Positions 33,913-44,881 of a stretch of DNA of 64,000 nucleotides are shown here, one piece after another (within the stretch, counting starts at the first letter, position 1; the number at the start of each line of letters is the position of its first letter). The stretch is taken from the NCBI GenBank assembly GCA_033239525.1, contig BSYO01000014.1, positions 15,484,021-15,548,020 on the forward strand, read 5' to 3'. The DNA is from Nepenthes gracilis (taxonomy: Eukaryota > Streptophyta > Magnoliopsida > Caryophyllales > Nepenthaceae). The notes under the pieces were generated by a model, which had not been told where the DNA came from, searched no databases, and saw only the letters and a list, made by a program, of their open reading frames with translations. The translations under genes and the position numbers were made by a program.

Positions 33913-35649
33913 GACATGTCATGATATATTATTTATAAATTTTAGGCTGAACCTAATATTTATGAGTCAAAAAAGTGATATTCTACTCAAACTAAAAAAA
34001 ATAATATGTATCCGGCCCACTTACAAGTTATAAATAATGTCATATGACATTTAATGATGTGAAAATAACTATATTCTGAACTTTGATATTCATTATTTAT
34101 TTGTGAGATTATCGCCAACCCTTAATCATTTACATATTGGTATGATTTTGACATGATTTTGATATATATTCCGTTTTTGGTATATTTGATCGTGATTATA
34201 TGATATTCACACGTTTATTTAAAAATTGATATTATTACCATTCTAAATTTTGATCATGATATTATTCTTAGTATGTTTCGCTCGATATATATCTATAAAT
34301 AAAAATATATATACATTATTAAATATTAGAATTATTTTTATTTTTATTAATATTTCAGATTAAAACGTTCAATTTAACTTATAAGAGATTAGGATTGACA
34401 GAAGGATGTTCGTTTAATTAGTTTTTAGAGTGCTAAAATGATTGGACATTTTAATGTAAATGGTTGGTCCATAATTATAACTTTCAATTATTAGAATTCG
34501 ATATGATCAGTTAAGTTATATTCAATTATTGGCCGAAGATGATAAAAATGTTTAAGTTTAATTTTAAATTTTAGATGTTTAGTTTGATATTTTGATTTTA
34601 GATAAAATACCTTTCTCTTACTTATAATTTGAGGTCAATTTAATTGTTAGTATATGAACCCATTTCTAGATATGGCTTGTGGGTCTTATGATTCAATGAT
34701 TATCATATTATTTTTTTATATATTTTGGGGCCATTTAGTATAATTTAATGTAAGTTTATATTTTGAAATCAATTTAAATCTAAGTAGGTTTAATATATAA
34801 GTAAAAATTTAAATTTTATGAATCAAGAAATAAGTTAATTTCAATTTTTGAGTTAAGAACACACAAATGTGAATCCTACTGCATCAACCACAATTTATTA
34901 AGAAACAGATAAATATAAGAGGAGAAGGGAAAGAATGATCAAGTGAATAGATTTTGAAGGAAAAATATTAAAAGATTTTAGCGATTTAAATTGAGATAAG
35001 TAAATTTTAGGTTTAGTCTTTAATTTTTTTTTTATCATAATTTTTGAGTTATGTTTCTATGATTGTATAAAATTTGAGATTCACATCCTTATACTTCATA
35101 CATGTGTTTGTACATATTTATTTTGATGTTTGACTCATATGTATAGCCGTTATAATTATAATTATACTGTTTATAATTATAAAAATATTTAAACAATATT
35201 AAAATTTATTGAGAAAACCTCTTGGACATCAAAAATCATTGAAGAATTATGTCAGATCTCTATATCCAAGTTCAAATGAAGTCAACATTATTTTTAATTT
35301 TTTTAAAAAAATTATTTTATGGGTATTTTTTATTTTTATTAAAAATAAATTATTATAAAAAATTAATAAAATATACTATAAATATGTGCACTTTATGTTA
35401 AAAACAAAGTCACATAATAGCTCTCCTATGTGTATAATAATAGATATGATATTGTCTATAAGATATAATAAGTAGACAATTATCACTATAAATTTTAAAT
35501 GGTGAAGTGTAGCTCATATTTAAGGGATAAAATAGTAGGTCATTAGGGCCAAGTTTTTAATATTTTAATATTAGAGTAATAGCTGACAGACAGAAAGAAC
35601 AAAGGCTCCATTTATTATTGAAAAATATTTATTAAATAAAAAATATTTT
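33913..35649. other. AT-rich intergenic DNA, no gene recognised
   Basis: The first 40 bases continue the tandem repeat interrupted by element F. The rest is AT-rich with no open frame of interest. The last bases (ATTTT, 35645-35649) are the left target duplication of element D. Confidence 0.65.
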
Positions 35650-36636
35650 TGATTGATATATCGTAGTTGGGCTGGTCCAACGGTCAAAAAAGATCCAAAT
35701 AACTTGTTGGACGGTCAACTCCAACGTTGGCACAATAGGAGGTTAAGGCCTAAATTCTGAAAGGCCCAAACGCTTTTCCAACGGTTAATGCCAGCGTTGA
35801 CCCGAGCGTTGACCGGAATCACTGCAGCAACAGGCCGAAAATAAATAGCTTTTCACAGGCCTGGTCCACTTGCGCCCACGATCCAGCAGGTGACCAGCAA
35901 AGGCTCTTTCAGCACCTTCCACGAATTCAGCAAGCACTCAAAATGGATATTGACAAAATCAACGTCCTTCCCATAAGAAAGGCGCCAGATTTTTTTAATC
36001 TCCTACCAATTGGGGCTCTCCAATGGTAGAATGCATGGAAGGAAGGTGAGCAACTTGGAAAGCCGCTGACCGCCAGAAAGGGAAGCAATCTCAGCCAGTT
36101 TGACAACTTATACCTCCCTGTAGAAGGAAGGCCATCTAGAATAATGCAGAGGATCACACCTTCCAACCAAGGAAGATCACCCTGTCATCCTTTAAGTAAA
36201 CTCTAGAATTTTCATTCAAGATACACAAGCTTTTACTCACATAACGCCTGCAACAATAATTAAAACAGACATACAATTCTTCACTCTCTGCTGACACTCA
36301 AAAAACCCAAGGCATATAAATGTGCTTCCGACAGCCATTTACTGCCTCCCCACTATCCAGATCCAAGAAGACGGCCCTACCTCTCTTTCATCTGGAGATC
36401 CACACACTCTTGCTCTCTCTCTCTTTCAATTCAAAATTCTAGTAACCTTCTCAAATTTCGAAGGTTGTTTACTGACTTGAGTATCAGAGTATTTTCGGTG
36501 GGACAACTTATCGCCGACACACTGACCTCCTGTTTGTTTTGGTGGTGTGTAGGATTCAAACTCAGTGAACGGGATCGGAACCAGGATAAGCGGATCATCC
36601 CGAATTTGTTCGAAATTCGAATCTAAAGACACATCA
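35650..36636 (+). repeat. 5' LTR of element D
   Basis: Starts TGATTGATATATCG and ends AGACACATCA. Carries the late conserved block (CTGACTTGAGTATC at 36472, TGACCTCCTGTTTGTTTTGG at 36523) seen in elements C and E. 987 bp. Confidence 0.92.
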
Positions 36637-36654
36637 TTGGCGCCATTTGTGGGA
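36637..36654 (+). other. primer binding site of element D
   Basis: TTGGCGCCATTTGTGGGA directly after the LTR, same type as element C. Confidence 0.75.
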
Positions 36655-36723
36655 AGTGCTTATAAAAAGCCAACCACAATTCCTCACAACACTCTCTTTT
36701 CACTGCCAGATTCATCCGCAATT

Positions 36724-38475
36724 GTGAATACAAGAGCCCAAACTAACGATCCCGCTAGAGACGCCACTTCTCTCGACCAGGACTACGCTGCTGGAACCCT
36801 GGTCAACGGGACGACAGATGGGGCGCCAATGCCTTTCTTTCAGCGACTGATGGAGCAGATGCAGACCAACAACCGTTCACTCCAAATACCCTACTCTCGA
36901 CAAGAGCAGCCACAGCAGGTGGCTCCGCCAGCAGCCATCCCTGTGCCGGCTACGAAAAAAAGTGGCCAAAGGAAAAAGAAGCCGGCCAGAAGGCCCGAGA
37001 GGCCCACGAATAATCCAATCCCAGCCTCTTTGCGCGCTCCAGGCCAGAACAGGCCTCAAGAGCGCTCTGGGAGTACAACACTGGGAGAAAGTCCGAAGAG
37101 AAGAAATCTCCGATACTCTCGGGTAGAAAATGGGAATTCAGTCCAGGAACGAGCCTCCAGGACTGCCACGTCCACTGGAGGTAGTAGCCGGTCGGCTACT
37201 GGACCCTCAAGGACAAAACAGAGTTGAGAGCTTATCTCAACTCTAAGAGATCTGCCAACGCTGCTTGCGCAGATCCGCGGATGGATAAGATTTGGAACCG
37301 CGTGTTCTAGGACGATGAGCGCGCTGTTGACCTTGACAAATCTCCTTTCACAACAGAGATCCTAAACCGTCTACTGCCCACCAAGTTTAAGATGCCTTCC
37401 CTTGACTCATATGATGGGAGCAGTGATCCAGTTGACCATCTGGATCACTTCTGTACCTATCTGAGTATACAAATGCTGAAAGATTCAGCAATGTACCGCT
37501 GCTTCCCGCTATGCTAAAGGGAGATGCCTGCATCTGGTTTCATCACCTCTCTTGAGCACCATCGGTAGCCGGGAGAGCTGGATCTCTTCCTTACTCGAGA
37601 CGCCTCAGCCGATGGAAAAAAAGCAACCGTGGAACCTCTCACATCAAGCGAAGTCGGGGAGAGAACCCACGGCGTTACAGACCGCTTTGCGGCGGAGGTC
37701 AAGCGGATTTTCGGATCACGAGAGGAGATGAAGGTGGGCGATTTCATCTTCGCGTTGACCTACAGGGACTTTTTCAAGCACCTAGCCCATAAGAACCCCC
37801 AGACCTTTCGGGAGGTAGAGTCAATCACCCGAGCCTACGCAGCGGCAGAAGAGGCCAACGAAATGCCCAGAACGGGTAGATCAGCCTCGATCATTCCCTG
37901 GAGAGGAAAAAAGAAAATACGGCAGCAGTGATCACTCCCGCTGGAAGCAACACAGAATTGGGCCACCAGAACGCAGAGATTACGGGCCCACCAGCTTTAC
38001 GCCCCTAATAGACACACGCTCGAATGTTTTCATGCAGATTCACGGAGAGAAAATCCTAAAGTGGCCAAAACCACTAAAGGACGCTAGGAACCAGTCGAAA
38101 TATTGCGACTTCCACCGCTCTGCTGGACATTCTACTGAGGATTATAAGACGCTGCAGAGAGAGATTGAGGAGCTGATTCGCAGGGGCCACCTCACCAAGT
38201 TCGTCAAGGGCCTTGGGAAGAATTCTGGAGTAGCTAGCGGAGAAGGGCAGGAGCCGTCTTCTCCTCGAAATTGGGTTCCGGCAGGGGTGGTTAATATGAT
38301 TACCACTCGACCTGTCAAAAACCCAGCCGACGACAAGGAGCAGCAGACTGGGAGGAAGAACCAGCGCTCGGCGAATAACACCATTAGCTTCAATGATGAT
38401 GATTTGGCTCATGTAATATTCCCCCATGCTGACCCCCTCGTATCCGCGCTCATTTCAACGGTAGTATCGACTACC
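36724..38475 (+). pseudogene. gag of element D
   Basis: The expected start methionine is ATT (IVNTRAQTNDPA, 36724). After a proline- and lysine-rich region the capsid reads TKFKMPSLDSYDGSSDPVDHL near 37382-37445. Stops and frame changes follow. 37629-37931 holds the capsid end (REEMKVGDFIFALTYRDFFK, NPQTFREVE). 38095-38200 has the knuckle YCDFHRSAGHSTEDYK, spacing C-x2-H-x4-H-x4-Y, where the last residue should be C (TAT for TGT/TGC), followed by EIEELIRRGHLTKFVKG. Would form the particle. Confidence 0.85.
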
Positions 38476-38860
38476 AGTTGAAGCGAGTATTTATTGATAA
38501 TAGTAGTTCAAAGAATTTGCTTTATTTAGATACTTTCTTTAAACTAGGCTTAAAAAAGAACCAATTAAAACCCACCGAAGGCCCATTGTATGACCTTGAC
38601 AATGAGCCAGTGCCCATCCAAGGGACAATCCAACTGGAGGTCACCTTGGGCACGTATCCAAAAACAGCAAGTTGAACACTCACCTTCTTGGTAGTCGACC
38701 TATCCTCTGTTTATAACGCTATACTAGGCAGACCATGCTTAACAGCGTTCGGGACAGTCATCTCAATTCCACACCTCAAGATGAAGTTTTCAACGCCTTA
38801 CGGTGTAGGAGAGGTGTTAGGCGACCAAGTTATTGGGCGGACATACTACATGTTTTAGGT
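38476..38860 (+). pseudogene. protease of element D
   Basis: KRVFIDNSSSKNLLYLDTFF: the active-site motif usual in the lineage is D-N/T-G-S-S; here the glycine is serine (AGT). GPLYDLDNEPVPIQGTIQLE follows, then a stop and NAILGRPCLTAF and KFSTPYGVGEVLGDQ. The same order is seen on the minus strand of element E at 55843-56154. Confidence 0.8.
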
Positions 38861-39149
38861 TGCTCCTAGCAGCAGCACTAGAATAGTTGGGAAACTCGAT
38901 CATTGAGATGAGACAGCTCTATAGCAAGTGCAGTCTGGCGAAGCCACAGATCTAGTCCCACAGAACCCGGAGGAACAGGAAAGGTGTGTATAGATCGGTG
39001 GCTCACTCGTCGGAGCACTGTGCGATGAGTTGATCGCATTCCTGCAACGGAATGCTGATATTTTCACGTGGATTCCAGCAGACATGCCTGGGATTCTGGT
39101 TGAGGTGATAGTCTAAAAGTTGGGGCTTGATCTCGACCGAAAGTCTCGT

Positions 39150-39830
39150 CGGGAGAGCAGAGAAACCATTCCGTAGAAAAGCTAATCACCATCCGAGGAG
39201 GTGAAGAAATTGCTGGACGTAGAATTTATTAGAGAAGTCTACTACTCGAATTTGCTCTCTAATGTCGTCCTGGTGAAGAAAAGCAATGGAAAATGACGGA
39301 TGTGTGTCGATTTCACCGACATTAATAAAGCCTGCCCAAGGATAGCTTTTTCTTGCCCAGGATCAACCTGCTGGCTGACTCGACAGCCAGACATGGGCTG
39401 CTAAGCTTCATGGATGCCTTACAACCAGATCCGAATGAGTCCGGAGGACGAGGAGCACACCTCGTTCATGACTGATCAGGAAACCTATTGCTTCAAAGTG
39501 ATGCCCTTCGGACTAAAAAACGTTGGAGCAACCTATCTACTACTGGTCAACAAGATATTTGAAAAACAGATCGGTCGCAACATGGAGGTCTACGTCGATG
39601 ACATGCTCGTCAAGAGCAAGGTCACTGACGACCACATCCGCGACCTAGTGGAGTCGTTTGGGGTGCTCCGTAAGCATCACATGAAGCTGAACCGGGCTAA
39701 ATGTGTCTTCGGGGTAACCTTTGGCAAATTCTTGGGTTTCATGGTCTCCCAACGGGGAATTGAGGCAAACCCAGAGAAGATTAAGGCCCTCGCAAACATG
39801 GCTCCACCGCAGAGCGTAAAGGATGTCTAG
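39150..39830 (+). pseudogene. reverse transcriptase of element D
   Basis: MCVDFTDINKACPR near 39300-39345 is followed by a shift. 39414-39830 is open: EEHTSFMTDQETYCFKVMPF, LKNVGATY, catalytic YVDD at 39590-39601, GKFLGFMVSQRGIEANPEK. Core motifs are preserved. Part of the DSFPLPRID palm region is shifted or lost near 39340-39410. Confidence 0.88.
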
Positions 39831-39839
39831 TGATTAGCT

Positions 39840-40430
39840 GGACGACTGACAGCGCTGTCCCTCTTCCTCGCAAAGTTTGGCGATAAGTACCAGCCCTTCT
39901 TTAAGGCTCTAAGAGGAACAAAATCTAACGGGTTTCAATGGACGGTAGACTACGAGAAAGCTTTCAATAAATTAAAGCGGTATCTGGCCAGCCCGCCTTT
40001 ACTAGTGTCACCCAAGGGCGGAGAAGAGTCGTATCTTTACCTAGCAGTGTCGGAAGCATCCCTCGATTCGCGTCTCGTACGCCGAGGACTCGACACTCAA
40101 TGGCCAAGTCTACTACGTAAGTAAAACGTTGACCGGGCATGAGACTCGCTACTCGCGCTTAGAAAAACTGGCCTTTGCACTTATATTCTCTGCGTAAAAG
40201 TTAAGGCCATACTTTTAGGTGCACCGTGTAGTGGTCCTTACAGATCAGCCGCTGAAAAATATACTCCAGAAACTCGATATTTATGGACGGCTGGCAAAAT
40301 GGGCTATCGAGTTGGACGAGTTCGACATTGAATTTCGACCCAGACCTGCTGTAAAAGTGCAGGCTTTAGCTTACTTCATAGTTGAAACTACAACCCCAGT
40401 TCTTGAAGAGCAGCCCGCAGAAATCACGGA
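39840..40430 (+). pseudogene. first RNase H of element D
   Basis: After a stop at 39828 come LTALSLFLAKFGDKYQPFFK, then VYYVSKTLTGHETRYSRLEK (40110-40170), a TAA at about 40196, and VVVLTDQPLKNILQKLDIYG with GRLAKWAIELDEFDIEFRPR. This is the ordinary gypsy RNase H. The second, lineage-specific RNase H follows directly. Confidence 0.8.
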
Positions 40431-40815
40431 ACAACTTGACAGAGTTTCACAATGGATACTCCACGTAGACGGATCGTCTATAGAGGCTGGCAGTGGCACT
40501 GGAGTGGTCCTCACGACCCCCGATGGGTTCAAGGTGAAGTATTCCCTCAAACACGATTTCCCAACAACTAACAACGTTGCCGAATATAAAGCCCTGTTGG
40601 CCAGATTACGATTAGCAAAGGAGCACTCTACCAACAGGTTGGCGGTCTACAGCGACTCCGAACTAATCGTTAACCAGGTTAACGGAGACTTCGAGGTAAA
40701 CAATCATCACCTGGCCAAGTACTTGGCAAAGGCAAAGGAAACCGCCCAGGGTTTCGACAAACTAACCCTGGTTCATATTCTCAGAACTGAAAGTTGGAAG
40801 GCACCAGTTGGCTAA
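40430..40815 (+). pseudogene. second (archaeal-type) RNase H of element D
   Basis: WILHVDGSSIEAGSGTGVVL, NNVAEYKALLARLRLAKEHS, VYSDSELIVNQVNGDFEVNN. D-E-D residues are present. This extra domain marks the Tat lineage and is the best preserved domain of element D. The frame is shared with the first RNase H's C-terminal part (40219-40812 open). Confidence 0.88.
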
Positions 40816-41445
40816 AGCCGCTGCAGCTGAAAATCCCGAACAGTACTTGAAGGATATGAGGGAGATCCTGAATGCTCCCAGCATAGAGAAACAGAAGGCG
40901 ATGCAGATTTTTGAAGTGAAAAACCGGATGACACCCTACCTTAGGTATCTGGCTGATGGATCATTGCCGGAAGATGTAGAGAAGGCTAAGCGAATAAAAA
41001 AGATAGCCGGTTGGTACACTGTGGTTAACGGACGGCTATATCACCGTGGCTACTTAACCCCATACCTTCGATGCCTAACTCCCGAAGAGGCTGACTATGC
41101 TTTGGATGAAGTCCACCTTGAAATTTGTGGATTGCACATTGACGGAAAAAACTTAGCATTCAAGGTCATGCGGCAGGGATACTACTAGCCCTCGATGAAA
41201 AAGGACGCGCTCAAATTCGTGAAGAAGTGTGAAAGCTGCTAGCTTCACAGTAACCTTCACCGCCAGCCGTCCGTTGACCTGAAGACACTTCAAACGCTAC
41301 TTCTAGTTAGTCCTGCAAAACAGGACCTGAACACCTTCAAACGCTTCGCCATCCTGCAAAACAGAGCATACAAACTCCGGAGCCAAGACGAAAAGTTAGT
41401 CCCATTAATGTGGAACGCGATCCACCTCAAACGCTACTTCTAGTA
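40808..41445 (+). pseudogene. integrase remnant of element D, catalytic core missing
   Basis: The N-terminal part is clear: AKRIKKIAGWYTVVNGRLYH, EEADYALDEVHLEICGLHID, KVMRQGYY-stop-PSMKKD, KKCESC-stop-LHSNLH. Both stops are TAG where TGG (W) and CAG (Q) stand in element C. Right after the zinc motif the sequence passes through about 130 bases with repeated CTTCAAACGCT and CCTGCAAAACAG pieces, then joins the C-terminal tail (KLVPLMWNAIHLKRYF, stop near 41443). The whole DDE core (about 170 residues in element C) is gone. The repeated pieces suggest a slippage or recombination event at the junction. Confidence 0.85.
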
Positions 41446-41649
41446 AAGGACATAGGTACGTATTTGCATTATTATGTGTACGCATTCTCTTGCCTGTTTC
41501 AATTGTCAAAATGAGTGTTTCCTTAGCATACTGTCTTCCCCTTCCTGTGTGCATATATATATGTGTTTACTTTGTAGGTTACCTTACCTAGACAGCCCCT
41601 AAGTCGGGAGGGTCCTCATCCTCTCGTTAATAAATCCTAGTCATCCATG

Positions 41650-41900
41650 CAGTCCATAAGTGATTGAACATGAATCTCGGTCATCCGAGCGACCCACGGT
41701 CATCCAAGCGACCCATTAGTGGTCGTATTTAAACCCTGGTCATCCAAGTGGCCCATGAGTAGTCTAGTATGAACCTCAATCATCCGAGCGGCCCGTTAGC
41801 GGTCGTATTAAACCCTGGTCATCCAGGCGGCCCATATGTGATCGAATCTAAACCTTAATCATCTAAGTGGCTCGTTAGCAGTTAAAAATCTTAGGGGGCT
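41650..41900 (+). repeat. 3' untranslated minisatellite and conserved box of element D
   Basis: About five units of CATCCGAGCGGCCCATTAG, GGTCGTATTTAAACCCTGGT, 40-42 bp each, then AAAAATCTTAGGGGGCT at 41884-41900. The unit core matches that of element A. Confidence 0.8.
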
Positions 41901-42479
41901 AGCGCGGCACACCTAATGACCTCCTCCACGAGGAGATAGCGTGATCTGTCAACAATGATCGAATGGAGAGAAATTCTTCTCCAACACTGGCCTCCTAAGT
42001 CAGCACTTGGGCAGTGCCACCATGCTTCACTCACAAGCTGCCACTACTAGGCCGGTTAACACAACCGCCTAGAAAAAAGCCTAAGGATTTCACTAATTTG
42101 GCAACAATACAATGACTGCCAACCAACTAAGTTGGTCGTCCAATACAGTAGACATGTAAGCACAAAGTAGTAAAAAGAAATGGACACAAAGTGAAAAAAT
42201 TTTTATTTTATTGTTTTCAAACATATTACAATGTGCATAATATAAGGGGAAGACCAAAAATCAAAGAAAGGCGGAGCGTGGCTTTGACCGTCTCATGGAT
42301 CCTCACGAGGCCCTATCGCGAGTCTCGGGACGGACTGTTTGACATATTCAAAGAAGTCCACCGAGAAATTAGGGTGATAAGGCTGCGCGATATGCCGACA
42401 CATATTGACCCCTTCTCACATCCGCGACCACATCGGCTTCTCAATCTCGTGAGGGCGTATCAGGAGGCTTAGGCGGTTC

Positions 42480-44040
42480 TCCGGCTCCGTCTGTTTGCCC
42501 TCCAAGCAGCTAACGCAGTGAATCGCTCGTTCTCCCGCCTCATTGGGCATTCTCCTCCTTCGGACCGGGCGTTCTCAACCTCCGTATAGAACTGCTCTGC
42601 GGGGTAGCGGCATCGGACACATGCTCCGCCTCCAAAGCCGCCGGCTTCGCATCCGGCCGGGCATCTATGCCTCCTGTCGAGAGATCACCCGGTCCAACCG
42701 GTCCATCACCTTGGCGATGACAGCCATCGCCTTCTCCTTCTACTAAAGAAACAAAACAAATTAGGAATTCTAAAAGGAGAAATTATGTAGAAAGCAGCAC
42801 GAAAGATTATACCTCCTAGACTCTCTGCGGTGCCTCTCAAGTCTGGCCTCCAAGTCTGGCTCAGGCGGTGGCGGGTCGGAAGCAATGCCCTTGAGAGCGG
42901 AGTTGGCAGCGGCCTCCTCTAGGATCTCATTCAAGAGCTCCTCATCGGCGTTCCCGACTACGACCTCCACTGCGGCTGCTGGAGGATGAAGATCAACCAC
43001 TGGCTGCTCAGCAGGCATCTGCATGGTTGGAGAGCCGACAGACGGCTCTTGCGCCTCCGTCGGTGGCTCACAGGTTGGCTCTGAAACGGTCTCCATATGT
43101 GCCGCTCTAGGAACCACCAGTGTTGCGGGCTGCGCCAGGATAACGCCTTCTCCCCTAGCCTCCGGCAGGTCCTCAAATGGCTTCTCCATCCTGGTGGTGC
43201 TGGGGCCGCTGCAAATCCCGATGGCGATATAGTTGGGTGCTGAAGATGATGAGGAGGGCGTCTCCACTGCCATCCTTTTGGGCCACGGGCCAATGAAATC
43301 GTCGTCTGTTGGACGGGGACGGATGAGCAGGCCCCTGGACTCCTCCGGGCGCATCATCATCTCCCGCGGCAGTGCCTTGAGCTTCTTAACCGGGGAAGGC
43401 GGTCCCCAGTTCACCTTCTTGACCTCTACCCTAGAGACCAAGAAATCCCTTTTGAGATCAGAAATGTGGTCTTTGACAAGTTTGATCAACCACTCTAAAG
43501 ACGCCGTTTACGCCACAGACGGCGTCCCAATATACATCTCAGCACCTGAACCCAATCCTTTGCCAGGGGCCAGGTTTTCGTCACACTCATGAAGAAGAAC
43601 CGGTTCTTTCAGTTCTTCAGTGAGTCGTAGATGGCTATGTTTATCTTCAGGCCACTACGGGGGACCAAGGAGATCCACTCACCTCCCTAATTTATCTTAA
43701 ATAGCCCCTTTACCATGGACATTGTCAATTGCTTTAGAATGCTTACGAAGGAAGATGCAAAGAGTATAAATATATCGTACAGCGTTAGCATGGAGTTAGA
43801 CGACATGGACTCGCAGTGCTTGAAGGATCGACTGCAAGTCATCCGGAAGAGGAAGATAGAGACTACTCCTTAGGTGGGCCTCATACACTTCACGTGTCTC
43901 GCCGATGGAGAGAAGGCCCTGTCATCCTTGTCTGGAACCCTCCACGCAATGTCCTTCGGGATGTTAAATTCAACACACAGCGCATTTACGTCACTCTCTC
44001 GAAGAATAGAAGAGATGTCGGCAACAGAGGTCAAAGCCAT
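42480..44040 (-). pseudogene. antisense gene of element D
   Basis: The minus-strand ATG at 44038-44040 opens MALTSVADISSILRESDVNA, ALCVEFNIPKDI, then a stop at about 43873. The region below (43870-43500) still reads pieces such as GGEWISLVPRSGLKINIAIY and KNRFFF typical of the plant 'putative gypsy type transposon' domain. 43489-42770 is open for 239 codons (SPVKKLKALPREM, DDDFIGPWPKRMAVE, then a proline/glutamate/alanine-rich part and LEARLERHRRESR). A GT-AG intron at 42812-42743 precedes a charged C-terminal part. Function unknown. Nuclear or DNA-binding roles have been guessed for this family, but nothing in the sequence shows them. Confidence 0.65.
42743..42812 (-). other. 70-bp intron of antisense gene D
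   Basis: Minus strand GGAG|GTATAATC at the donor and TTGTTTTGTTTCTTTAG at the acceptor, T-rich inside. Size and place match the 67-bp intron in element B. Confidence 0.65.
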
Positions 44041-44227
44041 GATTAACAGAAGAGTTAGGGTTTCTTTGGGAACGATAACGGGTTGACGACGAAGAAGGCA
44101 AAGCAGTAGGTGTGAGAGAGCACTCAATGTAAGGAAGGAAACTTAAACGGTAAGGTGTGAAACGCCTTAAACCTTCTCGAGAAGGCACGCCTTCATTCCT
44201 GCCACGTGTCGCATCCCAAATAGGTCT

Positions 44228-44235
44228 CTTATAAA
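44228..44235 (-). promoter_or_regulatory. TATA-like box of antisense gene D
   Basis: Minus strand TTTATAAG, 190 bp upstream of the antisense ATG, downstream of the 46-bp array. A promoter role is inferred. Confidence 0.45.
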
Positions 44236-44352
44236 GCAGATTTTCTGACGTATTAATGGCTTGGATAGAGGTCCAACCATGAGGAAACATGTATCCACTT
44301 TTGGCCTGATAAGACGGCTAATGACCCCGCGTCAATCGTGGCTCATAGAAAG

Positions 44353-44776
44353 TTCTCCAGAATCTGGCCAAAGACAGTCAACAGATCTTGTTAATTTTCT
44401 TCTCCGGATCTGACCGAAGACGATCAACAAATTCAGTTGACTTTCTTCTTCGAATCTGACTAAAGACGTTCAACAGATCTGGTCAATTTTCTTCTCCAGA
44501 TCTGATCAAAGACGGTCAACATATTCGGTCAATTTTCTTCTCCGGATCTGACTGAAGATGGTCAACAGATTCGATTGACTTTCTTCTCCGGATCTGACCA
44601 AAGACGGTCAACAGATTTGATCAATTTTCTTCTCTGGATCTGACCGAAGACAGTCAACAGATTCGGTTGACTTTCTTCTCCGAATTTGACCAAAGACGGC
44701 CAACAGATTCAGTCAAATTTTTTCTCCGGATCTGACCAAAGACGGTCAACAGATTCGATCAACTTTCTTCTCTACC
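44353..44776 (+). repeat. 46-bp minisatellite, about 9 copies, W-box rich
   Basis: The unit is TTCTCCGGATCTGACCGAAG, ACGGTCAACAGATTCGG, TTGACTTTC. Nearly every unit carries GTCAA and many a second TTGAC or GTCAA, the core of WRKY-binding W-boxes. It lies between the antisense gene and the 3' LTR, so it is upstream of the antisense gene and close to the end of the sense transcript. Confidence 0.9.
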
Positions 44777-44881
44777 TTTCGTAGAGTCCTCCGAGATTCC
44801 CAAGCAACGAAGGGCAGTGAGCGACATCCCATCATGAACATACCGGAGGCCAAAATTCTGGCCACCGGCATGGGGGACTAG

